NCBI GenBank assembly: GCA_014763835.1
Contig: JACXUQ010000107.1
Location: 1-5,422 of the forward strand
Length of the DNA stretch: 5,422 bases
DNA from: Thiotrichales bacterium
GTDB lineage: Bacteria; Pseudomonadota; Gammaproteobacteria; Thiomicrospirales; Thiomicrospiraceae
Direction: 5' to 3'
The translations under genes and the position numbers were made by a program. The notes under the pieces are model-generated. The model was not told the DNA's origin, ran no database searches, and was given only the letters and a program-made list of their open reading frames with translations. Shown here piece after piece: positions 1 through 5,363 of this stretch (positions within the stretch are counted from its first letter, which is position 1; every line of letters begins with the position of its first letter).

Positions 1-270
1 AAAACTACGGTTATGAGGGAGCGCTATCCTTTAAGATCATATTAAAGGGTATTACGAAAAAATACTAAATTAAAGCGTAAATAAATGAGTCAGTGTGAAT
101 TTTTGATGAAGGCTATTGAAGCATTGTGCTGGAAGGAGAGGTTATTGCGATGCTGCCGATTCAAGTGTTGCAGCGTTTTAGTGTCGATTCGATGAGGAAG
201 GGGTGGGTGTGAGTCGAATGGCTGGCGACAGAGCAGGCAGTCGCCAAAAATCTTTAGCGGGAGAAACGAC
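1..270. other. Intergenic region with no supported gene
   Basis: No convincing coding region is visible. The best short frame, ATG at 85 to TGA at 195 on the plus strand (36 codons), is Cys/Arg-rich, has no clear ribosome binding site and resembles no family I know. The first 100 bases are A+T-rich. Two inverted repeats stand out: a stem at 25-34/42-51 (one G-T wobble, 7-base loop) and a perfect 7-bp stem at 223-229/240-246. Neither is followed by a T-tract on either strand, so neither is a standard intrinsic terminator. Homologues of the adjacent methyltransferase are often followed by tolC on the same strand, but no tolC start can be seen here; it could lie to the left of the window. Confidence 0.6.
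223..246 (-). other. Hairpin downstream of the methyltransferase gene
   Basis: TGGCGAC at 223-229 and GTCGCCA at 240-246 form a perfect 7-bp stem around a 10-base loop, beginning 24 bases after the methyltransferase stop codon. Read in the gene's direction, the T-run (five T) lies before the stem rather than after it, so this is not a classic intrinsic terminator. It could protect the mRNA 3' end or mark a Rho-dependent end. The role is inferred from position only. Confidence 0.3.
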
Positions 271-918
271 TTAAAGCGTAAAGGTCGGTTTTGCCGCAGC
301 GTGATCCAGATATTTTAGTTCGGTTTCAAACAAGCTTTCTGTTTCCCATTCGCTAGCGCTGATTCGTGTTAGAACTTGCGCTGTCATCGCCGGTGCCTTG
401 CCGCTAATCACCGCCAAACGGCCGCCGAGGTTTAACTTCTCTTTATAGCTTTGCGGGATTTCGGCGACGGCACCGGTCAGTACGATCACGTCATATTGTT
501 TGCCGTCGTTCCAATCCTGACTGGCGTCGCCGATCTGAAAGTCGATATTTTCGAATTTCTGCAAGCGGACTTTGGCTTTTTCCTGCAGGCTGGCGTGCAG
601 CTCAACCGTGGTGACCGATTGGCCCAAGCTGGCCATAATCGCTGTTAGGAAGCCGCTGCCGGTGCCGATTTCCAAAACGCTATCCGTTTCATCGATATCG
701 AGGGCTTGTAAAAGTCGAGCTTCGATTTTAGGCGCCATCATCGCTTCGTTTTCACCGATAGGCAGCTCAATGTCACTGTAGGCCAGGGCCTGGTAGGCTT
801 CTTCAACAAATTCATGGCGCGGAATGTCTAGAAACAGATCCAGAACTTTTTGGTCAAGAATATCCCATGGACGAATTTGCTGTTCAACCATGAAAAAGCG
901 GGCTTGATCAAAATTCAT
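271..918 (-). CDS. Protein-L-isoaspartate O-methyltransferase (PIMT) family protein, diverged
   Basis: A 215-residue protein with a class I S-adenosylmethionine-dependent methyltransferase fold. SAM motif I is VLEIGTGSGF at about 81-90, and the acidic residue after strand 2 is E106 in TVELH. PIMT-type landmarks are RHEFV (34-38), the AYSDIELPIG segment (46-55) and a C-terminal GGRLAVISG (165-173). Classical PIMT repairs isoaspartyl residues in damaged proteins in the cytoplasm. Here the usual T-I-S after PIG-x-G-Q is replaced by A-M-M (PIGENEAMMAP, 53-63), so repair activity is uncertain. The N-terminus (MVEQQIRPWDILD) matches a proteobacterial subfamily that I recall as often encoded next to tolC. 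Length is normal for the family. The start is supported by GAGGAA six bases upstream (925-930). It is probably a single gene transcribed leftward and divergent from the kinase-like gene. Family membership is firm; the substrate is not known. Confidence 0.9.
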   Translation of the reverse strand: MNFDQARFFMVEQQIRPWDILDQKVLDLFLDIPRHEFVEEAYQALAYSDIELPIGENEAMMAPKIEARLLQALDIDETDSVLEIGTGSGFLTAIMASLGQSVTTVELHASLQEKAKVRLQKFENIDFQIGDASQDWNDGKQYDVIVLTGAVAEIPQSYKEKLNLGGRLAVISGKAPAMTAQVLTRISASEWETESLFETELKYLDHAAAKPTFTL

Positions 919-1026
919 AACAGGTTCCTCTCACTGTTTGGTGCTGGGTTACAAGCGGCGACGGAGTTTCATCCTAGCTGGAGCGGCGTAAGTCGGCTTG
1001 TTTACAGGATTAATATTCAGCCCGGC

Positions 1027-1032
1027 ATTATA
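1027..1032 (-). promoter_or_regulatory. Candidate -10 box for the methyltransferase gene
   Basis: On the minus strand this is a perfect TATAAT, which would give a leader of about 100 nt before the methyltransferase ATG. No good -35 hexamer lies 16-18 bases upstream, so the promoter might need an activator, or the match may be chance in a moderately A+T-rich gap. The intergenic stretch 919-1166 otherwise holds no gene I can see. Confidence 0.35.
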
Positions 1033-1101
1033 GCGAAAAACGGCCGTTAAAGGATAGACTTTTCGCAAGAACAAGGCTCAAGCGGCAATATCGAGCATGG
1101 G

Positions 1102-1107
1102 AGTATA
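1102..1107 (-). promoter_or_regulatory. Candidate extended -10 box, alternative upstream promoter
   Basis: The minus strand reads TGATATACT, that is, TG-n plus a 5-of-6 match to TATAAT. Extended -10 promoters can work without a strong -35 element. A start here would give a leader of about 175 nt for the methyltransferase gene. It competes with the TATAAT at 1027-1032 as the promoter. Confidence 0.3.
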
Positions 1108-1166
1108 TCACGCTTAACCTTTGATTTTTAAACGGTCAAATCGCGTGGATTTGTTAAGATAAGCGC

Positions 1167-2093
1167 ATGAAACAACCTGATACTTTTCTTTCTTTGCTGT
1201 CTCCAGCGGATAACATGGATGCTATTGCCACGGTGGAACATTTGTCCCGTGTTCAGAAAAACTATACTGACAGTACGCATTGGCTATGGCAGGCGTTTTG
1301 GCCCGCCTGGAATCAATGGGGGGTGTTGAAAGTATGTGTGCCGGAACAAATCGCCGGCTCGCCTTTCTGGCAAGGCATGGCCGGTATTTTCGGTTTTTCG
1401 TTACCGCAAAGCATGGCGTCATATAAGGAGGTATATGCCAAGGCGGCCGAATGGTCGCCATTGCAGGTACCCGCTCTGCTCGAGGCGGCATCGGCGCAAA
1501 ACGGCTATGGGGGTTGGTTTTTGACGCAGAAGCTCGATGGGCAGCCGGGTGCTTTGCAATCAGTGTCGAATGAAGCGGTGCGCTCTTTATCGGCACATAT
1601 CAAGGCATTGCATTCGCAGCGCTCCTCGCTTTTTGGACCTTTGTATTGCGCTTCTTTGCCGCAAAAACTGTGGCCTGAACGTGTTCTCTCAACACTCGAA
1701 ATGCTGGCAGGGCGTCAGAGAGTCGATCTGACACCTTATGATGAAGCAATTTTGGCGTTCAAGCGATACTATTCACACAATGATATTGAGTTTGTTCCGA
1801 TTATGCCGGATTTGCGCTGGGATCAATTTCTGTTTAAAAATGACAGGCCGGCTGCGCTGATCGATTTGGATGCGTTGGTTTGGGGGGCGCCCGAGTTGGA
1901 GTGGGTGTTGTTGGAATATCTGCTTGATGAAAAAGGCGCGGAATACTTTAAACAACAGTATGAAAAGGCCAGCCAGTTAGCGCATCTGGATGCCGTACGC
2001 ACGGTTTACCGTCTTCTGCTGTTTGTCATGCATGTTCTGGGTGAAACATCCTTGTCGCGTTGGTTGGCGCATCCCCCCCGGTTCGCTGGCTGA
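1167..2093 (+). CDS. APH/choline kinase-superfamily phosphotransferase-like protein with atypical catalytic loop
   Basis: A 308-residue soluble protein that appears to have a protein-kinase-like small-molecule kinase fold. Landmarks in order are a possible beta-3 lysine in VLKVCVPE (K55), a hinge-like GGWFLTQKLDG (115-125), a helix ending in LH (148-149), the catalytic-loop equivalent PDLRWDQ (214-220) and the metal-binding DLD (233-235, in ALIDLDA). In aminoglycoside phosphotransferases and thiamin or choline kinases the loop is H-x-D-x-x-x-x-N. Here D215 is kept, but the His position is Met and the Asn position is Gln. Either the activity has changed or this is a distinct subfamily. No strong Shine-Dalgarno precedes the ATG at 1167; only a weak purine stretch (AAGATAAG) is present. 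The next in-frame ATG (residue 17) is no better. The gene is divergent from the methyltransferase and converges on the thiamin-uptake operon with one base between stops. A thiamin kinase role is conceivable from context but not shown; similarity to E. coli ThiK is limited to the general fold. Confidence 0.75.
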   Translation: MKQPDTFLSLLSPADNMDAIATVEHLSRVQKNYTDSTHWLWQAFWPAWNQWGVLKVCVPEQIAGSPFWQGMAGIFGFSLPQSMASYKEVYAKAAEWSPLQVPALLEAASAQNGYGGWFLTQKLDGQPGALQSVSNEAVRSLSAHIKALHSQRSSLFGPLYCASLPQKLWPERVLSTLEMLAGRQRVDLTPYDEAILAFKRYYSHNDIEFVPIMPDLRWDQFLFKNDRPAALIDLDALVWGAPELEWVLLEYLLDEKGAEYFKQQYEKASQLAHLDAVRTVYRLLLFVMHVLGETSLSRWLAHPPRFAG

Positions 2094-2118
2094 TTTAGGG
2101 GGCTGCGTGGAGTTTTTT
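2067..2118 (+). terminator. Terminator-like hairpin for the kinase-like gene
   Basis: Arms at 2067-2077 and 2098-2108 pair with one T/C mismatch (CGCA with TGCG, five C with five G, plus a G-T wobble at the base) around a 20-base loop. They are followed, after four bases, by six T at 2113-2118 on the plus strand. The hairpin spans the stop codons of both convergent genes, so its T-tract lies within the coding end of the PnuC-type gene. There is no T-tract on the minus-strand side, so it would act only on the kinase-like transcript. The large loop and the mismatch make it weaker than typical. Confidence 0.4.
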
Positions 2119-2721
2119 GCGCCATTTCAGGTAGCCGATGACCGACAAGATCAAGTACAAGCTGAACATAATAATCGTCACGTAAAAGCCGGTCTGCCAG
2201 TAAAGCGCAATCGCAGCGCTGTCTATCACCAACCAGTAGAGCCAGTTCTCGAGGATTTTTCGTGCCATTAATACGGTGGTGATAACGGAAAAAACCGTTA
2301 CAAACGCATCCAGATAGGGGAGTTGCGATTCGGTCTGGTGTTGCAGATAGTAGCCTGTCGCCCAGGTCAGCAAGAGTCCGGCGCTAATCAACATCAGGTG
2401 AAAACGACCCGGCCTGTTGGAAATTTTCAAATCCAGTTTTGCGTCGGTGTGTTTGCGCCAGCTTATCAAGCCGTAGACCGCCATCAACAGATAATAGGCG
2501 TTGAGCAGGGCTTGCATCGGTAGTTGCCCTTCCCAGAAAAGGAGGGTGTAGATCAGGGTGCTTGCAAACGCCGCCGGCCAGCACCAGATGGACTCTTTGG
2601 CGGCGAGGATGACATACAGAATCCCCAGTGTGGTGGCAACCACCTCCCAGCCTGAAAGTTGTATGGCCGACTCAAACAGATGTGCCCAGAAATGTTCACT
2701 CACAGCGGTCATAAGCGACAT
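2095..2721 (-). CDS. pnuT: PnuC-family vitamin transporter, probably thiamin transporter PnuT
   Basis: An inner-membrane protein of about 208 residues with several hydrophobic helices. It shows PnuC-family blocks: WEVVATTLGILYVILAAKES near the N-terminus, then WCWPAAFASTLIYTLLFW, LLNAYYLLMAVYGLISWRK, and a C-terminal NWLYWLVIDSAAIALYWQ ending in GYLKWRKK. The family carries nicotinamide riboside (PnuC), riboflavin (PnuX) or thiamin (PnuT) by facilitated diffusion, with trapping by phosphorylation inside the cell. Thiamin is assigned from the TPP riboswitch at the head of the operon and the neighbouring thiamin-binding protein, not from visible binding residues. The longest frame begins with a TTG at 2778 and would overlap the upstream gene by 83 bases. 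ATG codons at 2721 or 2712 put the first conserved block 21-24 residues from the N-terminus, as I would expect for the family. No clear Shine-Dalgarno precedes any of them, which suggests translational coupling to the upstream gene. The family call is firm, the substrate inferred, the start uncertain. Confidence 0.88.
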   Translation of the reverse strand: MSLMTAVSEHFWAHLFESAIQLSGWEVVATTLGILYVILAAKESIWCWPAAFASTLIYTLLFWEGQLPMQALLNAYYLLMAVYGLISWRKHTDAKLDLKISNRPGRFHLMLISAGLLLTWATGYYLQHQTESQLPYLDAFVTVFSVITTVLMARKILENWLYWLVIDSAAIALYWQTGFYVTIIMFSLYLILSVIGYLKWRKKLHAAP

Positions 2722-2965
2722 CAGAACGGTCAGTGCCAATGATTTTAAGCACAAAAATGGTATGCGGGATTTTTTCAAGCGTGACCAGCATCTCTTCGCT
2801 CACCAAAGCCATGACGGTGCGGTAGTCACCGAAAATCTGCGTGCTCAAACGGTTTTTTTCCACAATCAGCTTTGGGTGGTTTTCAACCCGTCTGATAAAG
2901 TCGAGAATCGGTTCGCAGTATGTTTCCTGCAGTGGGTACATGCTGATGTCAATGGAAACTCTCAT
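2696..2965 (-). CDS. Small YkoF/MTH1187-like thiamin-binding family protein
   Basis: An 89-residue protein with the hallmarks of the single-domain MTH1187/YkoF-type ferredoxin-like fold: an opening strand MRVSIDISMYPL (S8-M-Y-P-L12), the central LSTQIFGDY (40-48), and a late strand FVLKII (71-76). In Bacillus, YkoF has two such domains and binds thiamin or its hydroxymethylpyrimidine part, as partner of the YkoEDC uptake system; this protein is a single domain and would probably need to oligomerise. It has no signal peptide or membrane segment, so it should be cytoplasmic. AAGGA seven bases before the ATG supports the start. The gene lies 59 bases after the TonB receptor and overlaps the start of pnuT, so the three form an operon under the TPP riboswitch. 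A likely role is to bind thiamin or a precursor as it enters through PnuT, or to buffer it. The ligand is inferred from family and context. Confidence 0.8.
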   Translation of the reverse strand: MRVSIDISMYPLQETYCEPILDFIRRVENHPKLIVEKNRLSTQIFGDYRTVMALVSEEMLVTLEKIPHTIFVLKIIGTDRSDVAYDRCE

Positions 2966-2978
2966 TCTATTGTCCTTT

Positions 2979-3018
2979 ATAAAATGCGCATAATCGGGTT
3001 GTTTCCTTTTTATGCGCA
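2979..3018 (-). terminator. Intercistronic hairpin with U-rich tail between receptor and ykoF-like gene
   Basis: In the 59-base gap after the receptor stop codon, TGCGCATAA (3018-3010 in transcript order) and TTATGCGCA (2993-2985) make a perfect 9-bp stem with a 16-base loop, followed directly by TTTTAT (2984-2979). This resembles a weak intrinsic terminator or a 3'-end stabiliser that would let part of the transcription continue into the next two genes. The AAGGA ribosome binding site of the ykoF-like gene lies just past the tail, so it stays unpaired when the stem forms. Partial termination is inferred; the short, A-interrupted T-tract argues against complete termination. Confidence 0.5.
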
Positions 3019-3024
3019 GCAGAA

Positions 3025-5145
3025 TTAAAAGTAAATTCTTGCGGTGACGCCAAATTGACGTGGATCGCCGAGGCGAATGAATTTGTCATCGTTGCCATCC
3101 CAGTCAGCGTCAAAATAGAATCCTCGTGTTGCATAACGTTCGTCGGTGAGGTTTTTACCCCACAGATAGACTTCGTAATCCTTCGTTTCATATCCTAAGC
3201 GAGTATTAACAAGATGGTAGGCTTTGGATTTGAAATTGTGGACATTGTCGAAATAGTACTCGTCCATAGCACTGAGATCGATTTGTGCATAAAAACCATT
3301 GGCACTTCGATATTTTCCGCCAAGATTAAATTGGTAGTTAGGTGAAAGTGCTTGATCACGTCCGCTAATGGTGAATTCTGTATTCACAGGTGTTCCGTTT
3401 ACTCGTGTCTGTAACAGTCCGAATGAGCCATAGAGGTTCCATTGTCTGTTGACTTGCCAATCGAATTCGGTCTCAAGTCCGTAATTTTGAGCGCTGTCGA
3501 AATTTTCTGTGTAAAACACCCAGTTAGTGCTGGAGTTGGGTTCGTAGGTGTAGCCATCAAATTGTGGGTTGACGCGATCCATGTAGAAAAGGGTGGTAGA
3601 GGTTTTTAAACCCAGTTCTTGGTAGTTTGATTTAAGGCCTATTTCATAGTTGTAAAGCGTCTCAGAGCCAAATTTGACATTTTGTGTGCCTTCAAGCGCG
3701 GCATTAAATCCACTCGCTTTATAGCCTCGGGTTGCTCCAACAAAAGCGGTATGTCGCTCGCTGTATTTGTGAATGTAATGCAGTGAACCGCCCCAAAGTG
3801 TTTCATCGGGATTGAAGTTGTCTGTCAGGGTGTTGTCATAAGGTGCCCCGCCCCAGTTGGTGTCATCACCGTATTGGTGCGTAGTCAGGTCGAATGTTTG
3901 TTGGTTGTGTTCAACTCTCAGGCCATACTGTAAGGTGGTTTTAGGGGTGATCGCTTGATCCAGTCTTGTGTATAACGCCAATTTGTTGTGTGTAAAGTCA
4001 CTGTTTGCATCTGTGTTGTAGATGACTGTTGAGGACGGATAATCATATACCTCATTGCGTTTATTGCTTTCTTCAAGATGCGATAAATAGATGCCCGCCA
4101 ACCAGTCGGTTGTGTTGTTAAATAATTTGGAATTGTTTTTTGAGGTCCAACGCAACTCTTGTGATGCTGTGCGTCGGTGTTTCCGGTTTGCATAGATGGA
4201 ATCTTCATTGGTCGCATCGGCTAACCAGTCGATGTCGTAACTGTAGAGCATGTCACTGTTGGCCAGACTGGTCTTGCTGACAAGGGTGTAGTTCGGGTTG
4301 CTGTTCCATTCGACTTTAACTGATCCCGCATTAGACAGTTGAGTGTCTTTGCCCGGTTGATCCGACAGCGTTGTAAAGCTGTTGTCGCGTGACCAGGCGT
4401 CATAGTTATTATTGAGGTCGGCGTGAATGAGGGAGATATCTACTGTGGTGTGTTCGTTGGGGAATAGACGCAATTTTCCGCGTACAGTCAGTTCATCGCG
4501 CCCGTTGGTATCGGTGCGATCAAGGGTTTCGTTGGTACGGAAACCATCGCTGTCATGTTTGAAAAGTGCGATGCGGTATTGAGCAGCGCCTTTTTCGGCG
4601 CTGACCGGGCCGCTGGTCATAAAACCGAACTCTTTGAGCTGATCCTGGCCCAAAGTGGTTTCGATCATGTTTTCCCGGTAATCAGTCGGATCATTGGTTT
4701 GAATGTTGATTAAACCGGCAATAGCGCTCTGGCCGTAGCGTGTATTTTGCGGACCGCGCAGCACTTCAACCTGTTTAACATCAAACAGATTGCCGACCAT
4801 GCCGATGCCGGAAAAGTCGATGTCGTCGACAGCAAAACCAACACTGGCGTTGGGTGCCCCTGTGTATTCGTCGCGTTCGCCGATGCCGCGAATCTGAATG
4901 TGTCGGGCGCGCGAGCTTTGGCCTGAGTAATTGACATTAGGGGTTTTAAGCAGCACATCATCAAAGTGGGTGGCGCCCTGGTCTTGCAATTCAGCACTGT
5001 TTTTGATGTCGGCGCTGGCGGGCAAGTCCTGTTCTTTGGTCTGGCGCAGGTCGGCGTTGACGGTGATTGTTTTGAGTTCGTCTGCTTGCGCATTGAGGCC
5101 GGTTAAAACGGCGGCGATAGCCAGTGTCATCGCGGTAGGTTTCAT
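3025..5145 (-). CDS. TonB-dependent outer-membrane receptor, probably for thiamin or a precursor (OMR1-like)
   Basis: A 706-residue precursor. The N-terminus has a short basic start, a hydrophobic stretch and an A-Q-A cleavage site (19-21), leaving a mature protein that begins DELKTITVNA. TITVNA (26-31) is a plausible TonB box. The plug domain follows to roughly residue 155, with HIQIRGIGERDEYTG (82-96) and VEVLRGPQNTRYGQSAIAGLINI (126-148) as the typical plug motifs. The rest is a beta-barrel rich in alternating aromatic strands and ends in Phe706, as expected for BAM-assembled proteins. The receptor would use TonB-ExbB-ExbD energy to bring a scarce ligand into the periplasm. The plug and barrel resemble siderophore receptors, so sequence alone would suggest iron. 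The TPP riboswitch in its leader and the thiamin-type genes downstream point to thiamin or its precursors, as in the OMR1 receptors predicted by regulon analysis. The ATG at 5145 has AGGA six bases upstream, inside a regulatory hairpin. The frame is intact. Confidence 0.93.
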   Translation of the reverse strand: MKPTAMTLAIAAVLTGLNAQADELKTITVNADLRQTKEQDLPASADIKNSAELQDQGATHFDDVLLKTPNVNYSGQSSRARHIQIRGIGERDEYTGAPNASVGFAVDDIDFSGIGMVGNLFDVKQVEVLRGPQNTRYGQSAIAGLINIQTNDPTDYRENMIETTLGQDQLKEFGFMTSGPVSAEKGAAQYRIALFKHDSDGFRTNETLDRTDTNGRDELTVRGKLRLFPNEHTTVDISLIHADLNNNYDAWSRDNSFTTLSDQPGKDTQLSNAGSVKVEWNSNPNYTLVSKTSLANSDMLYSYDIDWLADATNEDSIYANRKHRRTASQELRWTSKNNSKLFNNTTDWLAGIYLSHLEESNKRNEVYDYPSSTVIYNTDANSDFTHNKLALYTRLDQAITPKTTLQYGLRVEHNQQTFDLTTHQYGDDTNWGGAPYDNTLTDNFNPDETLWGGSLHYIHKYSERHTAFVGATRGYKASGFNAALEGTQNVKFGSETLYNYEIGLKSNYQELGLKTSTTLFYMDRVNPQFDGYTYEPNSSTNWVFYTENFDSAQNYGLETEFDWQVNRQWNLYGSFGLLQTRVNGTPVNTEFTISGRDQALSPNYQFNLGGKYRSANGFYAQIDLSAMDEYYFDNVHNFKSKAYHLVNTRLGYETKDYEVYLWGKNLTDERYATRGFYFDADWDGNDDKFIRLGDPRQFGVTARIYF

Positions 5146-5151
5146 GTTGCT

Positions 5152-5174
5152 TCCTTTTAGAAGGGCTAAAAGGA
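5152..5174 (-). promoter_or_regulatory. Shine-Dalgarno-sequestering hairpin of the riboswitch
   Basis: In transcript order, TCCTTTTAG (5174-5166) and CTAAAAGGA (5160-5152) form a perfect 9-bp stem with the 5-base loop CCCTT. The right arm contains the receptor's ribosome binding site (AGGA at 5155-5152, six bases before the ATG). With the hairpin formed, ribosomes could not easily reach the site. There is no T-tract, so control should be at translation initiation rather than by termination. Confidence 0.75.
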
Positions 5175-5246
5175 CAGTGTCGAGCGATGTGGTTGTAGTT
5201 CTGTACTTTTACAGAAACGAACCGGACTTCTCTTTGCCTGTCCCTC
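5169..5246 (-). promoter_or_regulatory. Predicted antisequestor helix of the riboswitch expression platform
   Basis: The last part of the aptamer, GAGGGACAG (5246-5238 in transcript order), can pair with CTGTCCTTT (5177-5169), the left side of the sequestering hairpin: seven Watson-Crick pairs and two G-U wobbles. That pairing would break both the aptamer's closing region and the sequestering hairpin and leave the ribosome binding site free. A perfect local stem between them (5216-5210 with 5205-5199, 4-base loop) would bring the two strands together. This is a by-eye structure; no folding energy was calculated. Confidence 0.55.
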
Positions 5247-5325
5247 CGCCAGTATTATCTGGATCAGGTTCTAAGGGTTTCTTCCTGGTTAATGAAGATC
5301 TCAGGCCGTTTGGCCACCCCTGGGC
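5236..5325 (-). promoter_or_regulatory. TPP riboswitch (THI element) aptamer
   Basis: The minus strand carries the conserved TPP-sensing core. CTGAGA (5304-5299), which binds the pyrimidine side of the ligand, follows a GGCC/GGCC stem (5315-5312 with 5307-5304). An optional stem CTTC/GAAG (5297-5294 with 5284-5281) follows. The long box from ACCC (5278) through AACCTGATC continues into CCAG-ATAATA-CTGG (5262-5249) and GCGGAGGGA (5250-5242). GGGGTG (5320-5315) can pair with the ACCC to make P2. GCC at the 5' end (5325-5323) and GGC at the 3' end (5238-5236) can close P1. Binding of thiamin pyrophosphate stabilises the fold and, from the platform downstream, should switch off translation of the receptor. 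The aptamer lies about 90 bases before the receptor ATG and, through the operon, affects the ykoF-like and pnuT genes. Confidence 0.96.
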
Positions 5326-5363
5326 ATGCTGTTGTGTTTTGTGCGCAGATTAGGGAGCGCGCA

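Noticed and set aside
85..195. 36-codon plus-strand frame as a small gene
   Set aside because: No good ribosome binding site, an odd Cys/Arg-rich composition and no family resemblance.
70..282. 12-base direct repeat TTAAAGCGTAAA at 70-81 and 271-282 (the second across the methyltransferase stop)
   Set aside because: About one exact 12-mer pair is expected by chance in a window of this size, and the flanks do not match, so there is no sign of a duplication or attachment site.
1222..1596. Minus-strand open frame of 124 codons inside the kinase-like gene
   Set aside because: Low-complexity, Pro/Arg/Ala-rich translation typical of antisense reading; the plus-strand frame is longer and has kinase-like motifs.
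2558..3028. Plus-strand open frame of 156 codons opposite the pnuT start and ykoF-like gene
   Set aside because: It lies antisense to two recognisable thiamin-type genes with ribosome binding site and operon logic; the translation has no recognisable domain.
5199..5216. 7-bp hairpin TTCTGTA/TACAGAA in the receptor leader as a terminator
   Set aside because: No T-tract follows it in the transcript direction; it more likely helps bring together the antisequestor strands.
4931..5353. Plus-strand open frame of 140 codons across the receptor start and riboswitch
   Set aside because: It runs antisense through the signal peptide region, the ribosome binding site and the conserved TPP aptamer, and its translation resembles no family; it is a shadow frame.
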